35,980 nt of DNA from Nitrospirota bacterium (GCA_013388605.1 JACAEY010000017.1:1-35980); one strand, 5' to 3'. Shown: positions 20,067-30,552, counted from the stretch's first letter. Numbers and translations are program-made. The notes: generated by a model not told the origin, from the sequence alone.

Positions 20067-21069
20067 TGTTATTCACCATATATTTTTCTATGTAAGATGC
20101 TATAACCTCATATACTTTTTTTGATGAGAATTCCATAGCAACTTTAATTGCATTTTTTATAGCCTTTGCTGTTGATCTTCCATGGCTTATTATACATGTG
20201 CCATTTATCCCAAGGAGTGGTGCACCACCATATTCATCATAGTCTGTTTTCTTTTTAAAACCTATAAGAGCTTTCTTCATAAGAAGGTAGCCAATTCTAC
20301 CCACCGACTGCTCTGCGATTTCCCTTTTGAGTATTTTTACTATCGCATCTGCAAGACCTTCACTCGTTTTCAAGACAACATTTCCTGTAAAACCATCACA
20401 GACAATAACATCTGATATTCCTGTAAAAATATCTTTGCCATCTATATTGCCTGAAAAGTTTATCTCAATCTTTTTTAGAAGCTTGAAAGCCTCTCTTGTG
20501 AGTTCATTGCCTTTTGTGTCTTCCTCTCCTATACTAAGAAGTGAGACTCTGGGATCATCTCTTCCAAAAATTGCTTTACAATAAGCACTACCCATCAGTG
20601 CAAATTGAAAGAGGTTCTCTGGTTTACAGTGAAGATTAACACCAGCATCAATGAGCACAAAAGGGGCTTTTAAAGAGGGCATTATTGCTGCTATCGCAGG
20701 TCTGACAACGCCCCTTGATGTGCCGAGCTGTAATAAGGCTGTTGCCATTACAACACCTGAGTGACCGGCACTCACAAATGCATCAGCCTCTCCATTCTTA
20801 ACAAGCTCAATACCTCTATTTATTGACGAATCCCTCTTCTTTCTTATAGCAACAGATGGAGATTCATCCATACTTACTATTTGAGAGGCGTGTTTTATTA
20901 TTATTCGATTGGAAGGAGATCTTTTCCCATCAAGCTCTCTCTGAATTAAAGATTCATCACCTACAAGGATTATATCTATGCCTTCTACATCATTGACTGT
21001 TTCGATAGCACCTTCTATATTTACTGCAGGGGCATAATCTCCCCCCATTGCATCAAGGGCGATTATCAT
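20053..21069 (-). CDS. plsX: Phosphate acyltransferase PlsX
   Basis: IALDAMGGDYAP, GHSGVVMATALLQLG, VCDGFTGNVVLKTSEG; adjacent to fabH and rpmF. Confidence 0.96.
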   Translation of the reverse strand: MIIALDAMGGDYAPAVNIEGAIETVNDVEGIDIILVGDESLIQRELDGKRSPSNRIIIKHASQIVSMDESPSVAIRKKRDSSINRGIELVKNGEADAFVSAGHSGVVMATALLQLGTSRGVVRPAIAAIMPSLKAPFVLIDAGVNLHCKPENLFQFALMGSAYCKAIFGRDDPRVSLLSIGEEDTKGNELTREAFKLLKKIEINFSGNIDGKDIFTGISDVIVCDGFTGNVVLKTSEGLADAIVKILKREIAEQSVGRIGYLLMKKALIGFKKKTDYDEYGGAPLLGINGTCIISHGRSTAKAIKNAIKVAMEFSSKKVYEVIASYIEKYMVNNIGKK

Positions 21070-21254
21070 TATTCTTTTTCGACTACTTCAAGAACCTTAC
21101 GACCGTTATATGATCCGCAATTAAGGCATACCCTGTGAGAAAGCTTCAACTCATTACAATCAGGGCAGAGGCTCAGATTGGGTATCTGTCCTTTCCAATT
21201 AGCCCTGCGCTTATCCCTTCTTGACCTTGTATGTCTGTGTTTAGGATTAGCCAA
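21069..21254 (-). CDS. rpmF: 50S ribosomal protein L32 (probable TTG start)
   Basis: ANPKHRHTRSRRDKRRANW...CPDCNELKLSHRVCLNCGSYNGRKV; TTG at 21254 after GGAGAGGAAA; track ORF extends to 21350. Confidence 0.93.
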   Translation of the reverse strand: MANPKHRHTRSRRDKRRANWKGQIPNLSLCPDCNELKLSHRVCLNCGSYNGRKVLEVVEKE

Positions 21255-21267
21255 TTTCCTCTCCTTT

Positions 21268-21771
21268 CTATACTCCTTTGTTAAGTAATTTTTTAAGAAT
21301 CTCGAGCCTCGAATCTGTACCTTTTTCACTGCAACCACAGTTGCCTTCATTCAAATCTGCTCCGCACTTCAGGCAAATCCCTCTGCATAACTCATTACAG
21401 AGAGGTTTCATGGGAATATTTAGTATTATCTGTTCCTTGACAAGTTCTGAAAGATCAAGCTCATCTCCAGAATAAAAACCCATGTCCAGTTCATCATGTT
21501 TTAGCTCGTGTTTTTCTTCCCCTTTGAGATCCTCAACAGGATTATACACAACATCAACTGCGATATTCAGCATAAGCCTGAAATCTTTAAGACACCTGCT
21601 ACACCGAAGTTCAACATTAGCGTCAATTTTACCACTTATCAAGACTTCTTTGTCTGTCCTGTTTATCCTCATCTGTGCCTGTGTAGGATATGAGGAATCA
21701 TCAGATATAATCGTCTCTTTAAATTTTACCTCTATCCCTTCATCTGGAATTTCTGAAATAATAATCTTCAT
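21268..21771 (-). CDS. DUF177 (YceD-like) protein
   Basis: ELRCSRCLKDFRLML...CRGICLKCGADLNEGNCGC; upstream of rpmF as usual. Confidence 0.9.
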   Translation of the reverse strand: MKIIISEIPDEGIEVKFKETIISDDSSYPTQAQMRINRTDKEVLISGKIDANVELRCSRCLKDFRLMLNIAVDVVYNPVEDLKGEEKHELKHDELDMGFYSGDELDLSELVKEQIILNIPMKPLCNELCRGICLKCGADLNEGNCGCSEKGTDSRLEILKKLLNKGV

Positions 21772-21782
21772 TTGATTATCTC

Positions 21783-22868
21783 TTATTTTAGTTCACCATA
21801 TGAATGCAGACCTGAAAGTAGTAAATTTACCCCAAGGTAAGTGACTATTACTGCAAAAAACCCGAGGACTGCAACTATCGCAACGCGTTTACCTCTCCAA
21901 CCCCTAATCATCCTACTATGAAGGTAAAAGGCATATATAAACCATGTAATTAAAGACCATGTCTCCTTCGGATCCCAACTCCAGTAAGTACCCCACGCCT
22001 GGTCAGCCCATATAGCACCAAATATCAATCCACCGAGTGTAAAGATGGGGAATCCGATAGCGATACTTTTATAAGTAATTTCATCAAGAATCTGTGAAGA
22101 AATATTAAATTTCTCTATGACTGTCTTTAGAATATTACCAAACCTCCATACTATAAATATAATTGATATAGTTGAAATCCAGCTTATAATCCTAACCGCC
22201 GCCGATTTATTCATAAAAGATGCCCTGAATAAATAATTTTTAATAAATTCTTCAGGTCTTACCGCCACTTTAAATGTCATGAAATCTATGCCCATTGATA
22301 TAAGCAAGACCGCGAATACTCCAAGAGTGAATGCCCAGAATATATATGCAGGTTGATTTTTCTTTTCAGTATTTATAATGAGATACATAAGTCCAGTACT
22401 GAAGGAGATTGCAAATGCAGCGTATGCTATGAAACTCATTGTAACATGTGCAAGTAGCCAGTTACTTTGAAGTGCTGGAATTAAAGGATGTATCTCCTTT
22501 GACATTCCTGTTATGTCTATAAATGCGAGGGCAAGACCAGCTACAGGTGTGACAAATGCACCGAAAGAGCGATTCTTGTATCTAAATTCTACTATTAAAT
22601 AACCAAGAATAAGACACCATACAAAAAATATTATAGACTCATAAAGGTTTGTTAAAGGTGCAGACCTCAAAAAACCCATTCCACTTATATCATTGAATTC
22701 CTTCCATCTCATGAGAATAGCTATTGTCTGTGAAAAAAATCCGGCTATGGTTATCGTTGTTGCCACTATCCCGACTGACTTATTTCTAAACGCAAGATAG
22801 GTTATGTAAATTATCATGGCTATTATATATGCCATAGTTGAGAGTCCGAAAAAGACAGAGCTATCCAC
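21783..22868 (-). CDS. ccsB: Cytochrome c biogenesis protein CcsA/CcsB-type (System II)
   Basis: WGTYWSWDPKETWSLITWFIYAFYLHSR, multiple TM helices. Confidence 0.93.
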   Translation of the reverse strand: MDSSVFFGLSTMAYIIAMIIYITYLAFRNKSVGIVATTITIAGFFSQTIAILMRWKEFNDISGMGFLRSAPLTNLYESIIFFVWCLILGYLIVEFRYKNRSFGAFVTPVAGLALAFIDITGMSKEIHPLIPALQSNWLLAHVTMSFIAYAAFAISFSTGLMYLIINTEKKNQPAYIFWAFTLGVFAVLLISMGIDFMTFKVAVRPEEFIKNYLFRASFMNKSAAVRIISWISTISIIFIVWRFGNILKTVIEKFNISSQILDEITYKSIAIGFPIFTLGGLIFGAIWADQAWGTYWSWDPKETWSLITWFIYAFYLHSRMIRGWRGKRVAIVAVLGFFAVIVTYLGVNLLLSGLHSYGELK

Positions 22869-24428
22869 TTATTTACCTCCTTGTTGCCTTTCTTTAATCA
22901 GCGAGATCATCCTTCCTATCTTCCTCTCAAAAGCAGGTCTATTTTTATTAGATACCCCTGCGATATGCACTTTTGTATTACCCCGATCTTCAATAACCAT
23001 GACCCATAGTCTCCTATGGCTCATGAAGAAGGCAATGAAAAGTCCAACGGTCATTGATGTGCTTGCAAGATATATAATCCATACACCGGGATCTTTTCTT
23101 ATCTGCAGACCTGTGTACTGAGAACCCCATAGGTCTAAAAATTCTACTATATGACCTTCAGGCAAACGTCCAGTCAGAGGATATCTCTTATAAATCCATC
23201 CAGAGTATTTGTCTCTGCCAGCTTCTTTGAAATCTATAAATACAGCAGGGTTATTCATCATCTCTGCGAATGTAAATGGTCTTCCCTCCTTATCAAATGC
23301 AAGTGCAGGACTGAAATCCCTTATAGTCCCCTCGATATTACTATACGGTATAACAAACTTTTCTCCAAAATTTAATCTCTTGATTTCTGATGAACCGGAT
23401 TTTGAAGTCAACCTTAGAACAAACCATCCAGGAGCGTTCGGAATCATTCCATAACTTGCCTGATAAAAGGTTGTTCCCTTATAACTTAATGGGTCATTTA
23501 CCTCTATCGATTTTTTAACAACCTCCTTACCACCATCTATAACAGTAAGCCAGCTTTTAAATTCTTTTGGGGTGTTCGAATTCTCATAAAATTCTACATC
23601 AAAATCCTCGCAGCGTATGCTGAAACCGAGAGGCTGGATTCCGTTCTTCCTCAGTATCTCTTTCAGTTTTTTTTCTTTCATATTCAGTAACTCTGACGCT
23701 TTTGAAATATCACCCCATGATGCTTCAAGGGCATTCAGTATCCTTTCCAAGTTCATTTCATCAATTGGTCCAGAAGGTGGCGAAAATCTAAATGCTACAG
23801 CAGTTCTTCCCTCTGGCAAATTAAGGTACCCTTTATAACCGAATGCAATACCGATAAGTGCTCCTATCAGAATGAATATAATACTTAGATGGGTCAAGTA
23901 AACCCCTAATCTTGTATAATTACCTCTCTGCGCATAAAATTGATAACCTTTATCCTCTTTTGATTCTGAAAAATTAAAACCTATTGCTCTTATTGAGCTT
24001 GCTACAGCTTCTTTAATTTTATCAGGTTTGCCTTTTAACACTATTTCCCTTCTTATAGGGGCTGTTTCAAAATGCTCTCTTGCCATTGGCTTCATAGGTT
24101 CTTTTATGAGTTTTAATATTCTTGGTAGGCGAGCTATTGAACATATAATAATATTTGCAGAAAATAGTATCAGTAGAGTTATGAACCACCATGAATGGTA
24201 CATATCCATGAAGCCGAGTTTTTCGAGTATATTGTATAGAGATGGGGCGAGAGATTCTCCAAAGAGCCTTGTAAGGATATTGATGTTCCTTTCAGGCTCA
24301 GCCCGCTGTTCAAGAACAGTTCCGATAATTGAAGTAAGGGATATCAGAGAAAATATAACGATTGCAAATTTTACAGACGCAAAGATATCCCAGATTCTAT
24401 CTATAAATGTCTTTTTCTCTTCAGACAA
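22869..24428 (-). CDS. resB: Cytochrome c biogenesis protein ResB (System II)
   Basis: N-terminal TM helices, IIGTVLEQ, PLGFSIRCEDFDVEFYENSNTPKEFKSWLTVIDGGKEV, YKGTTFYQASYG; adjacent to ccsB. Confidence 0.93.
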   Translation of the reverse strand: MSEEKKTFIDRIWDIFASVKFAIVIFSLISLTSIIGTVLEQRAEPERNINILTRLFGESLAPSLYNILEKLGFMDMYHSWWFITLLILFSANIIICSIARLPRILKLIKEPMKPMAREHFETAPIRREIVLKGKPDKIKEAVASSIRAIGFNFSESKEDKGYQFYAQRGNYTRLGVYLTHLSIIFILIGALIGIAFGYKGYLNLPEGRTAVAFRFSPPSGPIDEMNLERILNALEASWGDISKASELLNMKEKKLKEILRKNGIQPLGFSIRCEDFDVEFYENSNTPKEFKSWLTVIDGGKEVVKKSIEVNDPLSYKGTTFYQASYGMIPNAPGWFVLRLTSKSGSSEIKRLNFGEKFVIPYSNIEGTIRDFSPALAFDKEGRPFTFAEMMNNPAVFIDFKEAGRDKYSGWIYKRYPLTGRLPEGHIVEFLDLWGSQYTGLQIRKDPGVWIIYLASTSMTVGLFIAFFMSHRRLWVMVIEDRGNTKVHIAGVSNKNRPAFERKIGRMISLIKERQQGGK

Positions 24429-24607
24429 TATTCAGTACTCCCTTTAAAGAATTCAAATTATTCAAAGAAAAATTATATAATTTTAACAGAAATAAACTTA
24501 AAAAGTCATTAGCTAAAGCATATGTTCTTTCTCAACTATCTCCATCAACGGTGACTAAAAGTTCAGTGAGGATATAGAAAATTTTGTGTCTTTCTTATTT
24601 AAATTGA

Positions 24608-24659
24608 AGGCACGACGGATTCCACTAATTAAGAGGTGGAATGGCATCCTTATGTGCCT
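24608..24659. other. Nested inverted repeat in the intergenic region
   Basis: AGGCAC (24608-24613)/GTGCCT (24654-24659) enclosing ATTCCAC (24619-24625)/GTGGAAT (24636-24642). Confidence 0.6.
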
Positions 24660-24745
24660 GATCTTTTGTCATTCCCGTAGAAGTGTTAATCCAGACATTC
24701 TCCTACATTGATGTTCTTAAAATTTTTATGAATGAACCAGAAATT

Positions 24746-25978
24746 TTAAGGTTTGTAATATTTCTTTTTCTTTGGGAGATAGTCCTGCTCAATATAACCA
24801 CCATAATCATGTGGGTACTTATAGCCAATACCATGCCCAAGTTTCTTAGCACCTTTATTATGGCTATCCTTTAAATGATCAGGCACCTCCATAGTCTCTT
24901 CAGTAGCTATATCATTTAATGCAGATTCTATTGCTCTATAACAGGCATTACTTTTCGGTGCATTTGCAACATAAATTGTTGCCTGAGCAAGTGGTATCCT
25001 CGCCTCTGGCATACCTATAAACTCTACAGCCCTTAAAGCAGATGTGGCAACTACCAGTGCAATAGGGTCAGCATTTCCTACATCCTCAGAGGCACATATA
25101 ACAATGCGCTTCGCTATGAATCGAGGGTCTTCACCTGCGTAGAGCATCTTTGCAAGATAGTAGATAGCAGCATTAGGATCTGAACCCCTCATACTTTTTA
25201 TAAAAGCAGAGATTGTATCATAGTGCTGGTCACCCTTTTTGTCATAGAGTATGACTTTTTTCTGAATAGACTCCTCTGCAATCTCAATAGTTATTCTTAT
25301 TTGACCATTATCATCCGGTGGTGTTGTTAGGGCAGCGATCTCCAATGCTGAGAGGGCTTTTCTTGCATCTCCGTCAGACATCTTGGCAATATGATTGAGG
25401 GCATTCTCATCGGCTACTATTATAAGATTACCAAGTCCGCGCTCTTTATCCTCGATAGCCCTTCTTATTATCACTAATAGTTCTTCTTTTGTGAGTGGTC
25501 TTAGCTGGAAAACCTGACTCCTTGAAAGGAGTGTTGAATTTACATAAAAGAAAGGGTTCTCAACTGTCGCAGCTATTAAAATAATATTTCCTTCCTCAAC
25601 ATCAGGAAGTAAGGCATCCTGCTGAAGCTTATTAAACCTGTGAATCTCATCGAGAAAGACTATAGTCCTTTCGCCATGTTTCTTCCTTGACCTTGCTTGT
25701 TGGATGACCTTTCTCAGCTCATCAAGCCCGATTGTAGCTGCATTAAGCCATTCAAAATGTGCCTTTGTCTTTTCTGCTATTATTCTTGCGAGAGTAGTTT
25801 TGCCTGTGCCAGGTGGACCATATAAGATTAATGATGTTATCCTGTCTGCTTCTATCGCTCTGTATAAGAGTTTACCTTCACCAAGAATATGTTTTTGTCC
25901 TACATATTCACTAAGGGTCATGGGGCACATGCGATAAGCAAGAGGTGAAACATTAGCTTCATTTTTAAAAATTTCCAT
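24746..25978 (-). CDS. rarA: Replication-associated recombination protein A (AAA+ ATPase, RarA/MgsA)
   Basis: LILYGPPGTGKTTLARIIAEKT, FLDEIHRFNKLQQDALLPDVEEG, C-terminal YKYPHDYGGY. Confidence 0.96.
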   Translation of the reverse strand: MEIFKNEANVSPLAYRMCPMTLSEYVGQKHILGEGKLLYRAIEADRITSLILYGPPGTGKTTLARIIAEKTKAHFEWLNAATIGLDELRKVIQQARSRKKHGERTIVFLDEIHRFNKLQQDALLPDVEEGNIILIAATVENPFFYVNSTLLSRSQVFQLRPLTKEELLVIIRRAIEDKERGLGNLIIVADENALNHIAKMSDGDARKALSALEIAALTTPPDDNGQIRITIEIAEESIQKKVILYDKKGDQHYDTISAFIKSMRGSDPNAAIYYLAKMLYAGEDPRFIAKRIVICASEDVGNADPIALVVATSALRAVEFIGMPEARIPLAQATIYVANAPKSNACYRAIESALNDIATEETMEVPDHLKDSHNKGAKKLGHGIGYKYPHDYGGYIEQDYLPKKKKYYKP

Positions 25979-26106
25979 ACTTTATGTTTGCTGATATAAT
26001 AAGAAATTTTCAAGATATACTGTCCACTCAAGGCTGATAGGAAATGATATACTATTTAACCTTATAAAAATTAAAATTCCTTGAACTCAACAATAGGAGG
26101 CATCAT

Positions 26107-27267
26107 ATGTTCCATGTAGCGGACATGAAGGAAATTATTGAAGGTAAAATCACTGATGTATATTTTGAGAGGTCATTGAAGATACTCAAAGCAAAAGGAT
26201 TAAATCCGATTGTAAAGGCAGAATTTATAGCTAAAAGCCTTCCTGAAAACTGGCAATGGTCAATATTTGCAGGTCTTGAAGAGGCGATGTATCTTATGAA
26301 ACATATACCGATTAAGGTAAGGGCGATGAGAGAAGGAACGGTCTTTTATCCATACGAACCTGTGATGGAAATCGAAGGAAATTACCAAGACTTCTGCATA
26401 TATGAAACTGCTATTCTTGGTCTTATATGCCAGGCATCAGGAGTGGCGACTAAAGCAGCAAGGCTTAAAAAGCTCGCAGGAGAAAGGCTTGTCGTAAGTT
26501 TTGGTGCTCGCAGAATGCATCCAGTAATTGCTCCTATGATAGAAAGAAATGCCTATATCGGGGGATGTGATGGTGTTGCAGTTGTAAAGTCTGGAGAATT
26601 AATTGGTGAAGATCCCATGGGAACCATGCCCCATGCCCTGATTATCTGCTTTAACTCTACAGTCGAGGCTTTAAAGGCTTATGATGAAGTATTGGAACCG
26701 AAACTCAAGAGGGTTGCGCTAATTGACACATTTCTTGATGAAAAGTTTGAATGTATAAATGTAGCAAAGGCACTAAGGAAAAAACTTTATGCAGTGAGGT
26801 TTGATACACCTTCATCAAGGAGAGGAAACTTTTACAGACTTCTTGAAGAATGCAGGTGGGAGCTTAATATAAGAGGTTATGAACATATAAAATTTTATGT
26901 CAGTGGTGGAATCAAAGAAGTTGATATACCTACTTTGAATCCGGTTGTTGATGGTTACGGTATAGGGACATCAATAAGTAATGCACCTGTTGTTGATTAT
27001 GCTATGGACATTATGGAGGTCTCGGGAAAACCTTTAGCTAAAAGGGGAAAGTGGTCAGGCAGCAAGAGGGTCCTTGCATGCCCTAAGTGCGGGGAGAGAA
27101 AAATAGTTCCCAATGTGAAAAAACAGTATGTCAGTTCCTGCGGTCATAAATTCGAAGATGTCCTTATCCCTGTTCTTGACAAAGGGAGATATCTTATCCA
27201 GCAAGAAAAACCTTCAAAAATTAGAAAGAGAGTACTTGATTCTGTTAAATCACTTCCACTTGAGTAA
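26107..27267 (+). CDS. pncB: Nicotinate phosphoribosyltransferase with C-terminal cysteine-rich (zinc-ribbon-like) segment
   Basis: TDVYFERSLKIL, FGARRMHPVIAPMIERNAYIGGCDGVA, MGTMPHAL, VDGYGIGTSISNAP; C-terminal CPKCGERK...SSCGHKF. Confidence 0.9.
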   Translation: MFHVADMKEIIEGKITDVYFERSLKILKAKGLNPIVKAEFIAKSLPENWQWSIFAGLEEAMYLMKHIPIKVRAMREGTVFYPYEPVMEIEGNYQDFCIYETAILGLICQASGVATKAARLKKLAGERLVVSFGARRMHPVIAPMIERNAYIGGCDGVAVVKSGELIGEDPMGTMPHALIICFNSTVEALKAYDEVLEPKLKRVALIDTFLDEKFECINVAKALRKKLYAVRFDTPSSRRGNFYRLLEECRWELNIRGYEHIKFYVSGGIKEVDIPTLNPVVDGYGIGTSISNAPVVDYAMDIMEVSGKPLAKRGKWSGSKRVLACPKCGERKIVPNVKKQYVSSCGHKFEDVLIPVLDKGRYLIQQEKPSKIRKRVLDSVKSLPLE

Positions 27268-28102
27268 CATTCCTTTAGGCTCTATTTACATACTAATTGC
27301 GATTCTATTGTGGAGCTCTCTTGGTATCGTTGTGAGATTATCAGGTGTTGAAATACATATTCTTATGTTTTATTCACTATTGATATCCCTTATCGTTCAG
27401 GGAATTATACTGTCCCAAAAAAATTATAGAAAAGAGATTCCTGATATTAAAACCATGATGTATCCAGCAATTCTTGGATGTCTCTCACTTTTAAATACAT
27501 TTACTTATTTCTATTCATTCAAAAATACATCAATAGCAAATGCAGTTCTAACCCATTATACAGCACCTGTAATCGTTGCTTTTCTCGCCCCGATATTTCT
27601 AAAAGAGACAATTACAAAAAAAACCTTTATAGCAATAACTGTAGCTTCTGTTGGGCTTTGGATAATGCTTGATGGATTCTCATTCAAAGAAAAAGAAATG
27701 GCAGGTGTCATGGCAGGTCTTGCATCTGGACTTGCATATGCGATAATAATTATATATCTCAGGATTCAATCAAAGAACTTCCATCCGCTTGTCTTTGCTT
27801 TTTTCTCAAATGCAGTTATCGTCCTCTTACTAATACCCTTTATAAGAGATTTTCCACTACATGCTCTTTGGAGTTATTTAGTAATGGGAATTATTCATTC
27901 AACTATAGCACCTATTCTGTATTTTAAAGGCCTCCAATATGTTACTGCCAACAGGGCTGCTGTCCTTGGCTATATAGAACCAGTTGGTGCAATATTTTTT
28001 GGAACAATATTTTTAAGCGAGCATCCGTCAGTTTTATCACTCATTGGTGGGGCATTAATTATTTTTTCCGGTTATCTCACTTTGAGAAATTCAGCAAGTT
28101 AA
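27260..28102 (+). CDS. EamA/DMT superfamily transporter (start uncertain; track ORF from 27128)
   Basis: About 10 TM helices; HYTAPVIVAFLAPIFLKETI and ANRAAVLGYIEPVGAIFFGTIFLSEHPS motifs. TTG 27260 is one candidate start. Confidence 0.85.
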   Translation: MSNIPLGSIYILIAILLWSSLGIVVRLSGVEIHILMFYSLLISLIVQGIILSQKNYRKEIPDIKTMMYPAILGCLSLLNTFTYFYSFKNTSIANAVLTHYTAPVIVAFLAPIFLKETITKKTFIAITVASVGLWIMLDGFSFKEKEMAGVMAGLASGLAYAIIIIYLRIQSKNFHPLVFAFFSNAVIVLLLIPFIRDFPLHALWSYLVMGIIHSTIAPILYFKGLQYVTANRAAVLGYIEPVGAIFFGTIFLSEHPSVLSLIGGALIIFSGYLTLRNSAS

Positions 28103-28111
28103 AGACTGTTC

Positions 28112-29335
28112 TTACATCCTTATTACATCAATAGGCTGAATTTTTGTTGCCTTTTTTGATGGATAAATACCAGCCACAATGCCGACCCCTACAGATGCAA
28201 TAAAGGATATCATGAGACCTGTCAATGAGATAGTAAAAGGGAGTTTGGATAATGAAAGGATAATTACCGTTGTTATAAAACTGATTATCACACCAATTGT
28301 CCCGCCACTTAAGGATATAAAGGCTGATTCTATTATAAATTGTAGAATAATGTCCCTTTTCCTCGATCCAACTGCTCTCCTTATACCAATCTCAACCCTT
28401 CTTTCATTAACTATGAGAATCATGATAGATAAAATACCAATACCACCTATAAAGAAAGAGACTGCTGCAGCAACCTTGCCGAGGACATTCACCATTGACA
28501 TTGCCTGTGTTTTTAAAGCCATTACATCTTTTAAATCAATAACAGTAAAGTCATCTTTTTGTTCACCTCTTATCTTGTGTCTTTTTCTCAACAAATCCTC
28601 TATCTCTGTCTTTACCATTGGAATAGACTTTTCATCAATCGTCTGAACCGAAATACTATTGATATAGTCCTTATTAACGAATCTTCTAAGGAAGGTATTT
28701 AAAGGTATAAATATCTGATTATCCTGATTAAATCCTGAGACATCCACACCCTTTTCTTCCATTAATCCTATTACCTGACATGGAACTCTCCAAATAAGTA
28801 TATGGTGTCCGATAGGGTTGACTTCACCAAAAAGGTTTTTTGAAACCTCTTTGCCAAGTACAGCTACCCTATTTAGATTTTTATTATCCTCTTCAGTAAT
28901 AAAACTTCCTATTTCTACTTTGAAATTTCTAACCTCAGTATAATTTGGTGTGACACCCATAATGAGGATAGATTTGAGAGATATATCTCCATATCTTACA
29001 GGAAATGTTTTATTACCTGAAGGAGACACTGCCTTTATATATGGGGAACTTTGTAGTATCGCATCTGAATCTTCAACTGTAAGTGTTGTTGCCTCACTCA
29101 GTAACCTTGTAACAGTTCCAAACCTTCTTATAACTCCACTTCTTATGATAAGGAGATTTTTACCGAGGTTTTCTGTCTCCTTTTCTGTCTTTTTTACCAG
29201 GGAATCAGACAGGTTGGATACAACAATAAGAGAGAAGGTTCCAAGAAATACACCAAGAATGGCAAGGGCGGTCCGCAGTTTGAAATTCAATAGAGATCGC
29301 ATGGCTATCCTGAGATTGAGAAATGTTCTTTTCAT
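28112..29335 (-). CDS. MacB-like ABC transporter permease (FtsX domain)
   Basis: SLLNFKLRTALAILGVFLGTFSLI, GIGILSIMILIVNERRVEIGIRRAVGSRKRDIILQFIIES, IYPSKKATKIQPIDVIR. Confidence 0.92.
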   Translation of the reverse strand: MKRTFLNLRIAMRSLLNFKLRTALAILGVFLGTFSLIVVSNLSDSLVKKTEKETENLGKNLLIIRSGVIRRFGTVTRLLSEATTLTVEDSDAILQSSPYIKAVSPSGNKTFPVRYGDISLKSILIMGVTPNYTEVRNFKVEIGSFITEEDNKNLNRVAVLGKEVSKNLFGEVNPIGHHILIWRVPCQVIGLMEEKGVDVSGFNQDNQIFIPLNTFLRRFVNKDYINSISVQTIDEKSIPMVKTEIEDLLRKRHKIRGEQKDDFTVIDLKDVMALKTQAMSMVNVLGKVAAAVSFFIGGIGILSIMILIVNERRVEIGIRRAVGSRKRDIILQFIIESAFISLSGGTIGVIISFITTVIILSLSKLPFTISLTGLMISFIASVGVGIVAGIYPSKKATKIQPIDVIRM

Positions 29336-30546
29336 CTCCTTACTGCTTCTATGGGCTTAAGGTCTGCAGCCCTCTTTGCGGGCTGTAAACCAAAACCGAT
29401 CCCGATTACCCAGGAAAGGAATAAACCTACAACAAATGCCTTCCATGAAAAATGAATAGGAAACTCTGCAATATATTTTAGAAGTCTTGAAGCAAATATA
29501 GCAATTATGAAACCTGTAAAACCTCCGACAGTTGTTAAGATAACTGATTCACATAAAAACTGGAAAAGTATATCCCTCTTTTTTGCCCCAACCGCTCTTC
29601 TTATTCCTATTTCATTTGTCCTTTCTCTAACAGATAACAAAAACAGGTTTGCAAGGACAAACCCTGCAACGATCAAAGATATAACACCTGTGATTCCAAG
29701 AAAAATAACGAGTGAACCTGTAAGGGCAACGAGAAATTTTATAATCTCTTTTGGTGAGATTATTGTGAAGTCATCCGGCTCTCCACCAGGAATACCGTGT
29801 CTTTTCCTCAAAAACGCCCTGAGTTCTTCTATATGATTATATAAATTCTCCTGATCCATGAATCTCACCCTCAATGCCCTCACATATTTTGTCTCATTCT
29901 CTAATTTCCTCATGAGAGTTGTTATTGGAATAACAATCCTATCATCAAGGTTCTCACCAGCAGGAGAAGTCCCTCTTTCTGAAAGGACTCCTACTATCTG
30001 AACAGGAATAGTCTTAATAAGGACATACTTTCCAACAGGGTTTTCATTTCCAAAAAGCTCCTTCACGAGATACTGACCAATAAGTCCTACATTTTTTAGC
30101 CCGTTTACATCATCTTCTGTAAAATCAGAACCTTCAACAACAGGCCAAGACCATGCAAGACTATAATCACTTGTTGAACCTACTATCAAAGTTTGATATT
30201 TCTTATCCTTATAAGATACTGTTATCTCTCTCATAGCTGTCATAGGAACTACGAGATAGGCACTATCAAAAGTTTCTTTGATAGCCTCAATATCATCAAG
30301 GGTTATCGTCTTCTGTCTCTCTCCAACAGCCCTTGCTTCTTCACCTCCACCCAGAATAAGTAATGAATCCGGACCAAAACGTGCTACGATCTCAAAAGCC
30401 TTTTTATATGCCCCTTCAGTCGCTGCAACAATGACAGTAATCGAAGAGATGCCAAGCGCAACACTGATTAAACAGAAAAAAGTCCTCAGCTTGAAAGAGT
30501 GAATAGCTTTGATGGATTGGGTTATAATCTTAAAAAATCTGTCCAT
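29332..30546 (-). CDS. Second MacB-like ABC transporter permease
   Basis: HSFKLRTFFCLISVALGISSI, RTNEIGIRRAVGAKKRDILFQFLCES, GLQPAKRAADLKPIEAVRR; overlaps next permease by 4 nt. Confidence 0.92.
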   Translation of the reverse strand: MDRFFKIITQSIKAIHSFKLRTFFCLISVALGISSITVIVAATEGAYKKAFEIVARFGPDSLLILGGGEEARAVGERQKTITLDDIEAIKETFDSAYLVVPMTAMREITVSYKDKKYQTLIVGSTSDYSLAWSWPVVEGSDFTEDDVNGLKNVGLIGQYLVKELFGNENPVGKYVLIKTIPVQIVGVLSERGTSPAGENLDDRIVIPITTLMRKLENETKYVRALRVRFMDQENLYNHIEELRAFLRKRHGIPGGEPDDFTIISPKEIIKFLVALTGSLVIFLGITGVISLIVAGFVLANLFLLSVRERTNEIGIRRAVGAKKRDILFQFLCESVILTTVGGFTGFIIAIFASRLLKYIAEFPIHFSWKAFVVGLFLSWVIGIGFGLQPAKRAADLKPIEAVRR

Positions 30547-30552
30547 ATAATT

